From: Bacillota bacterium
GTDB lineage: Bacteria; Bacillota; Bacilli; Thermoactinomycetales; DSM-44946
Assembly: GCA_021793745.1 (NCBI GenBank)
Contig: JAJYSD010000138.1
Span: forward strand, 1-5,152
Direction of reading: 5' to 3'
Length of the DNA: 5,152 bases
Positions within the stretch are counted from its first letter, which is position 1. Each line of letters opens with the position of its first letter. Both the position numbers and the translations under genes were made by a program. The notes beneath the pieces are model-generated. The model was not told the DNA's origin. It saw only the letters and a program-made list of their open reading frames with translations, and did not search any database. Below, one piece after another: positions 1 through 5,152 of the stretch.

Positions 1-1057
1 CCCCATCCTGACGGGGATCAAAGTGGAGGCCGACGAAGAAGGCATCGTCTTTACCGGCAGCAACGCCGATATGACCATTCGGGTGCAGGTGCCCCTGCGC
101 GAAGAGGATAAGGAAATTGTTGGTTTGGAAAGAATGGGTAATACCGTACTCCCCGGACGGATCATCGGGGAATTGGTCCGCAAACTGCCCGATGATGAAG
201 TGGAGTGGGAAGTGGATGAACGGCGGGTAGCGACGATCCGTTCCGGACCGGGCCAGTTCCAATTGAACGCCATGGATCCCGAGGAATACCCCCGACTTCC
301 GGAACTGATGGAGGATCGCAAGTTCAGCCTTCCCGCCGATCTCCTGCAGACCATGATCCGGCAGACGGTGTTTGCCGTTTCCACCTCGGAGGCGAGGGGA
401 GTCCTGATGGGAGTCCTCTGTCAGCTTCAGGAGGGCAAGCTGCGGTTCGTAGCGACCGACAGCCACCGCCTGTCCCGACGGGAGGCGGAAGTGGAGGCCC
501 CGGAAGACCTGGACCTGTCCAATGTGATCATCCCCGGAAAAAGCCTGTCGGAAGTGGGAAAGATTTTGGCCGACCGGTCCGGCTGGGTCGATATCGTCGT
601 ATCGGATAATCAATTGCTGATCAAGACCGATCGCCTGCAATTTTTCACCCGGCTGTTGAGCGGCAACTACCCGGATACCGATCGGGTCATCCCCAAGGGA
701 GGAAAAACGGAATTGGTCCTATCCACCAAAGAACTGCTGGAATCGGTGGATCGGGCTTCCCTCATCAGTCGGGACGGCCGGGACAATGTGATAAAATGGG
801 TAGTAAGTGACGACGGACGCGTCGAGGTGAGCTCCGCCGCCCAGGATGTGGGGAGCGTCACCGAAGAGGTTGTGGCTAAGGTGAGCGGTGAGCCGATGAG
901 TATCTCCTTCAACGCCCGCTACATGCTGGAAGCCCTCCGGGCGGTGGACAGCGATGAAATCCGGATTCTCCTGACCGGCCCGATGACGCCCTTTTCCATC
1001 CGGCCGGCGGACAACGACGATTCCCTCCACCTGATCGTACCGATCCGGACGAGGTAG
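1..1057 (+). CDS. dnaN: DNA polymerase III subunit beta (sliding clamp), 5' partial
   Basis: This is the ring-shaped clamp that encircles DNA and tethers the replicative polymerase and many repair proteins; it acts as a homodimer. The reading frame is already open at base 2 and reads PILTGIK before the first in-window GTG at 23. PILTGIK is a conserved stretch near residue 28 of Bacillus DnaN, so the gene starts upstream and about 27 residues are missing; GTG 23 is not the start. The visible 351 residues cover most of domain 1 and all of domains 2 and 3. Family landmarks, in fragment numbering, are RQTVFAVSTSE (about 120-130), ATDSHRL (151-157), IPGKSL (176-181), SGNYPDTDRVIP (220-231) and the C-terminal IVPIRTR, which corresponds to the end that helps form the partner-binding pocket. 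The estimated full length of ~378 residues matches B. subtilis. The stop is TAG, and yaaA follows within 17 bases. Identification is very secure. Confidence 0.98.
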   Translation, partial: PILTGIKVEADEEGIVFTGSNADMTIRVQVPLREEDKEIVGLERMGNTVLPGRIIGELVRKLPDDEVEWEVDERRVATIRSGPGQFQLNAMDPEEYPRLPELMEDRKFSLPADLLQTMIRQTVFAVSTSEARGVLMGVLCQLQEGKLRFVATDSHRLSRREAEVEAPEDLDLSNVIIPGKSLSEVGKILADRSGWVDIVVSDNQLLIKTDRLQFFTRLLSGNYPDTDRVIPKGGKTELVLSTKELLESVDRASLISRDGRDNVIKWVVSDDGRVEVSSAAQDVGSVTEEVVAKVSGEPMSISFNARYMLEALRAVDSDEIRILLTGPMTPFSIRPADNDDSLHLIVPIRTR

Positions 1058-1061
1058 GGCA

Positions 1062-1069
1062 GGGAGTGA
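1062..1069 (+). promoter_or_regulatory. Ribosome binding site that decides the yaaA start
   Basis: GGGAGTGA resembles the consensus GGAGGTGA with one G missing. It ends 5 bases before ATG 1075. An in-frame GTG at 1066 lies inside this element, so the ATG is the better start; only a weak AGGG at 1056-1059 could serve the GTG. Confidence 0.65.
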
Positions 1070-1074
1070 CCCCC

Positions 1075-1290
1075 ATGCGAAACATTGCCATCAATACACC
1101 CACCATCCAGTTGGGCCAACTGCTCAAAAAGGCGGATATCATCGCGACCGGCGGACAGGCCAAACACTTCCTGCTCGATACCTGCGTGAAGGTCAATGGG
1201 GAGCGGGAAACCCGTCGCGGCCGAAAGCTCGTGCCGGGGGATACGGTGGAGATTCCCGGACAAGAGACCATCCGGGTGGTTCATTCTTGA
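1075..1290 (+). CDS. yaaA: S4 domain-containing RNA-binding protein YaaA/RlbA
   Basis: This is a small protein consisting almost entirely of one S4 RNA-binding domain. Its B. subtilis counterpart, encoded between dnaN and recF, has been linked to assembly of the large ribosomal subunit (RlbA). Typical S4 features can be read directly: QLGQLLKKADII (12-23), GGQAKHFL (26-33), VKVNGE (38-43), RRGRKL (47-52) and GDTVEI (55-60). The basic RRGRKL loop is the likely RNA contact. Starting at ATG 1075 gives 71 residues, the same length as B. subtilis YaaA, and places the conserved LGQ motif correctly. An in-frame GTG at 1066 would add three residues (MTP) and overlap the ribosome binding site, so I prefer the ATG, although gene callers may choose the GTG. 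The gene lies 17 bases after dnaN and 16 before recF, which is consistent with co-transcription. Confidence 0.93.
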   Translation: MRNIAINTPTIQLGQLLKKADIIATGGQAKHFLLDTCVKVNGERETRRGRKLVPGDTVEIPGQETIRVVHS

Positions 1291-1291
1291 C

Positions 1292-1299
1292 GGGAGGGG
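1292..1299 (+). promoter_or_regulatory. Ribosome binding site for recF (supports the TTG start)
   Basis: GGGAGGGG lies two bases after the yaaA stop codon and 7 bases before TTG 1307. It is the only good Shine-Dalgarno sequence near the point where RecF homology begins. It supports TTG 1307 over the upstream in-frame ATG at 1196, which lies inside yaaA. Confidence 0.7.
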
Positions 1300-1306
1300 T
1301 GGCCGG

Positions 1307-2425
1307 TTGCGCGTCGAAGAATTGGAAGTAAGTCAATTTCGCAACATTGAGCAGCTCACCCTTACCTGTCCGGGAGACCTCCACCTGTTCATCGGAGCCA
1401 ACGCCCAGGGGAAAACCAATCTCCTCGAATCCCTCTACGTGTTGGCCCTGGGCAAATCCCACCGGGCGAGATCCCACCGGGAACTGATCCGTTGGGATCA
1501 ACCGACGGCCCGGCTCTCCGTGCGCATCCAGCGGGGGGAACGTCCCCACCGCCTGGAGGTGCGCCTTTCGGATCGGGGAAAGCAGGTCGTCCGCAACGGG
1601 GTGGAACAGCGCCGCCTGAGCGAATACATCGGCACGTTGGCCGTCGTCCTGTTTGCCCCGGAGGATTTGGACATCGTCAAGGGAAGCCCCCAGGTCCGAC
1701 GCCGTTTCATCGATACGGAGATCGGACAGATCAGCCCCGCTTATGTGTATCACCTGACCCGCTACAAACAACTGGTTTCCCAGCGAAACAGCCTGTTGAA
1801 GGAATGGGGTTCGCGCCGTCCGGCGGAGACGACGCTGCTCGATGTCCTGGACGAACAATGGATCGAATCGGCGGTTCCGGTGTGGAGGAAGCGCTTGGAG
1901 TTCGTGCGCACCCTTTCGGAGCGGGCGGGACGGATTCATCGGGCGATCAGCCAGGGATTGGAGGAACTGAAGGTCCGTTACGCCCCTTCCGTCGAACTGG
2001 ACGAGGCGAGTCCTCCGGAGACGTGGAAGGAGCAGCTTCGCCGGGAACTGCGCCGAATCCGGGAGCAGGAAATCCGACGGGGAAGCACCCTGATCGGTCC
2101 CCATCGCGATGACCTGCGCCTCATCGTCAACGGTTTCGATCTCTTCGCCTACGGGTCCCAGGGACAGCAGCGGACGGCGGCGCTGGCCCTGAAGCTGGCG
2201 GAGATCGAGTTGATCTATCAGGAAATCGGCCATTATCCCATCCTCTTGTTGGATGATGTGCTTTCCGAGTTGGATGATCACCGCAAGACACACCTGTTGG
2301 AAGCGATCCGGGACAAGGTGCAAACCTTCGTCACTGCAACCAGCCTGGAGGGCATTGAAAAAGAGACGCTGAAGCGGGCCCGGATATGGCGGGTGGAGGG
2401 GGGAACCTTTACGGAACTGAGGTGA
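1307..2425 (+). CDS. recF: DNA replication and repair protein RecF
   Basis: RecF is an SMC/ABC-like ATPase of the RecFOR pathway. It binds DNA at gaps and helps RecO and RecR load RecA at stalled or damaged forks. The 372-residue product is close to the ~370 of B. subtilis RecF. Numbered from TTG 1307, the motifs are the Walker A loop GANAQGKT (30-37, Lys36), KSHRARSHRELIRW (50-63), FAPEDLDIVKGSPQVRRRFID (116-136), the ABC signature YGSQGQQRT (282-290), Walker B ILLLDDVLSELD (312-323) including the D-loop, and a C-terminal TFVTATS (340-346). All ATPase elements are intact. The open frame extends upstream to ATG 1196 inside yaaA, but homology begins with LRVEELEVSQFRNI at the TTG, which has a good ribosome binding site. 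The 37 extra residues match nothing I know in RecF. remB follows after only 4 bases, so the two genes are probably translationally coupled. Confidence 0.97.
   Translation: MRVEELEVSQFRNIEQLTLTCPGDLHLFIGANAQGKTNLLESLYVLALGKSHRARSHRELIRWDQPTARLSVRIQRGERPHRLEVRLSDRGKQVVRNGVEQRRLSEYIGTLAVVLFAPEDLDIVKGSPQVRRRFIDTEIGQISPAYVYHLTRYKQLVSQRNSLLKEWGSRRPAETTLLDVLDEQWIESAVPVWRKRLEFVRTLSERAGRIHRAISQGLEELKVRYAPSVELDEASPPETWKEQLRRELRRIREQEIRRGSTLIGPHRDDLRLIVNGFDLFAYGSQGQQRTAALALKLAEIELIYQEIGHYPILLLDDVLSELDDHRKTHLLEAIRDKVQTFVTATSLEGIEKETLKRARIWRVEGGTFTELR
2420..2425 (+). promoter_or_regulatory. Ribosome binding site for remB, overlapping the recF stop
   Basis: AGGTGA includes the recF stop codon TGA (2423-2425) and ends 4 bases before GTG 2430. 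It matches the right half of the Firmicutes consensus GGAGGTGA. The overlap implies that ribosomes finishing recF can reinitiate on remB. Confidence 0.6.
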
Positions 2426-2429
2426 GAGG

Positions 2430-2714
2430 GTGTTTGTTCACCTAGGCGGGAACAAGATGATTCGCACCCGGGAAGTGATTGCCATCCTGGACGCGTCATC
2501 CCCGCACATCTTTCCCTTTGTGGATCGGGCAAGACGGGAAGGGCGATTCGTGGTCATCGCCCCCCAGGATGTCAAATCGTTCATTGTGACCGGTACGTTG
2601 GTCTATGCTTCCCCGATTTCGCCCTACACCCTGATGAAGCGGGCAAACGATGGACCGAACCGCCTGTCGCGGTCCGAGGACGGTTTGGGAAGCGACCAGG
2701 AATCCAGAGAGTAG
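2430..2714 (+). CDS. remB: Extracellular matrix regulator RemB (DUF370 family)
   Basis: This is a small DUF370 protein, the counterpart of B. subtilis YaaB/RemB, which is encoded at the same place between recF and gyrB and is linked to control of biofilm matrix genes. RemA, its paralogue, is a DNA-binding transcription regulator; RemB's own mechanism is less clear. Recognisable segments are FVHLGGNK (2-9, compare the MYIHLGDD start of B. subtilis), TREVIAILD (13-21), the DVKSFIVT strand (47-54) and YASPISPYTLMKRA (59-72). The GTG start is chosen because it keeps the conserved HLGG segment and has a ribosome binding site; the internal ATG at 2457 would delete it. The protein is 94 residues against about 81 in B. 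subtilis. The extra length is a polar, charged C-terminal tail from about residue 73 that looks disordered. I infer DNA binding from the family only. Confidence 0.92.
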   Translation: MFVHLGGNKMIRTREVIAILDASSPHIFPFVDRARREGRFVVIAPQDVKSFIVTGTLVYASPISPYTLMKRANDGPNRLSRSEDGLGSDQESRE

Positions 2715-2718
2715 GTGA
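2713..2718 (+). promoter_or_regulatory. Ribosome binding site for gyrB, overlapping the remB stop
   Basis: AGGTGA overlaps the remB stop codon TAG (2712-2714) and ends 6 bases before GTG 2725. The heptamer AGGTGAC is repeated exactly ten bases later, at 2723-2729, where the second copy contains the GTG start codon itself. Confidence 0.65.
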
Positions 2719-4638
<1,920 letters not shown>

Positions 4639-4665
4639 CGGCGCCACGGTCTGCCGAAGGTGCCG
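4639..4665 (+). other. Hairpin directly after the gyrB stop codon
   Basis: CGGCGCC (4639-4645) can pair with GGTGCCG (4659-4665) in seven base pairs including one G-U. Inside it, CGG (4647-4649) pairs with CCG (4654-4656) around a TCTG loop. No run of T follows, so it does not look like an intrinsic terminator. It fills much of the 52-base gyrB-gyrA gap and leaves the gyrA ribosome binding site free. A role in mRNA stability or in separating translation of the two genes is conjecture, and chance pairing is possible at this GC content. Confidence 0.4.
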
Positions 4666-4676
4666 GATCAACGGAC

Positions 4677-4683
4677 GGAGGGA
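4677..4683 (+). promoter_or_regulatory. Ribosome binding site for gyrA
   Basis: GGAGGGA, with a perfect GGAGG core at 4677-4681, lies 7 bases before ATG 4691. It is the strongest Shine-Dalgarno match in the window and confirms the ATG start. Confidence 0.75.
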
Positions 4684-4690
4684 CTGACCG

Positions 4691-5152
<462 letters not shown>

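Noticed and set aside
392..415. DnaN reads EARGVLMG where many clamps have a TRPxLTG-like stretch
   Set aside because: This segment varies across clamps (E. coli has VRYYLNG), the flanking domain 2 motifs are intact, and nothing suggests altered function.
1196..1306. Upstream extension of recF by 37 codons to ATG 1196
   Set aside because: It lies inside yaaA in another frame, the added residues do not resemble RecF, and TTG 1307 has a proper ribosome binding site and the expected N-terminus.
2233..2241. TTATCC matches here and near 4598 as possible DnaA boxes
   Set aside because: They are isolated, differ from TTATCCACA at the end, and lie within coding sequence; no cluster is present. The origin should lie upstream near dnaA, outside the window.
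2584..2609. TTGTGA and TATGCT inside remB as a possible promoter for gyrB
   Set aside because: The spacing is 14 bases instead of about 17, and both boxes are imperfect.

Overview
This window is a compact, all-forward-strand block of core chromosomal genes next to the replication origin of a Gram-positive bacterium of the Firmicutes. Five genes are complete or nearly so, and a sixth is cut by the window end. The order is dnaN (5' end missing), yaaA/rlbA, recF, remB/yaaB, gyrB, gyrA (3' end missing). This is the order known from Bacillus subtilis and its relatives downstream of dnaA and oriC. remB between recF and gyrB, together with a short-form GyrB of 637 residues, points firmly to Bacillales. 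The DNA is GC-rich by eye (roughly 60%), with a strong preference for G or C in third codon positions. That suggests a high-GC Bacillales lineage such as Thermoactinomycetaceae (Planifilum-like genera). The family and genus guess is an inference from memory of protein similarity and should be taken as low to moderate confidence.

Layout: 1-1057 is the sliding clamp DnaN without its first ~27 residues. 1075-1290 is the S4-domain RNA-binding protein YaaA/RlbA. 1307-2425 is the recombination mediator RecF, which starts at TTG. 2430-2714 is the RemB (DUF370) regulator, which starts at GTG. 2725-4638 is DNA gyrase subunit B, which starts at GTG. 4691-5152 is the first 154 codons of DNA gyrase subunit A. 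The gaps between genes are 17, 16, 4, 10 and 52 bases. No stretch lacks a gene for more than 52 bases, and I see no RNA gene, mobile element, CRISPR array, internal terminator or convincing internal promoter. Each gene has its own Shine-Dalgarno sequence. The tight spacing suggests one transcript with translational coupling, entered from upstream of the window (the dnaA/dnaN promoters).

The genes share one theme. DnaN gives the replicase processivity, RecF guides repair at gapped or stalled forks, and gyrase relieves the positive supercoils ahead of forks. YaaA/RlbA is linked to ribosome assembly, and RemB is a DNA-binding regulator of matrix and osmotic genes in B. subtilis.

I found no previously undescribed system; this is an ordinary, well-known region. 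The points worth a second look are local. GyrA has an unusual sequence around its quinolone-binding site, with Thr at the E. coli Ser83 position and several changes just before it. The ATP lid of GyrB has Val where many gyrases have Lys. A hairpin lies immediately after the gyrB stop codon, and RemB has a charged C-terminal tail.
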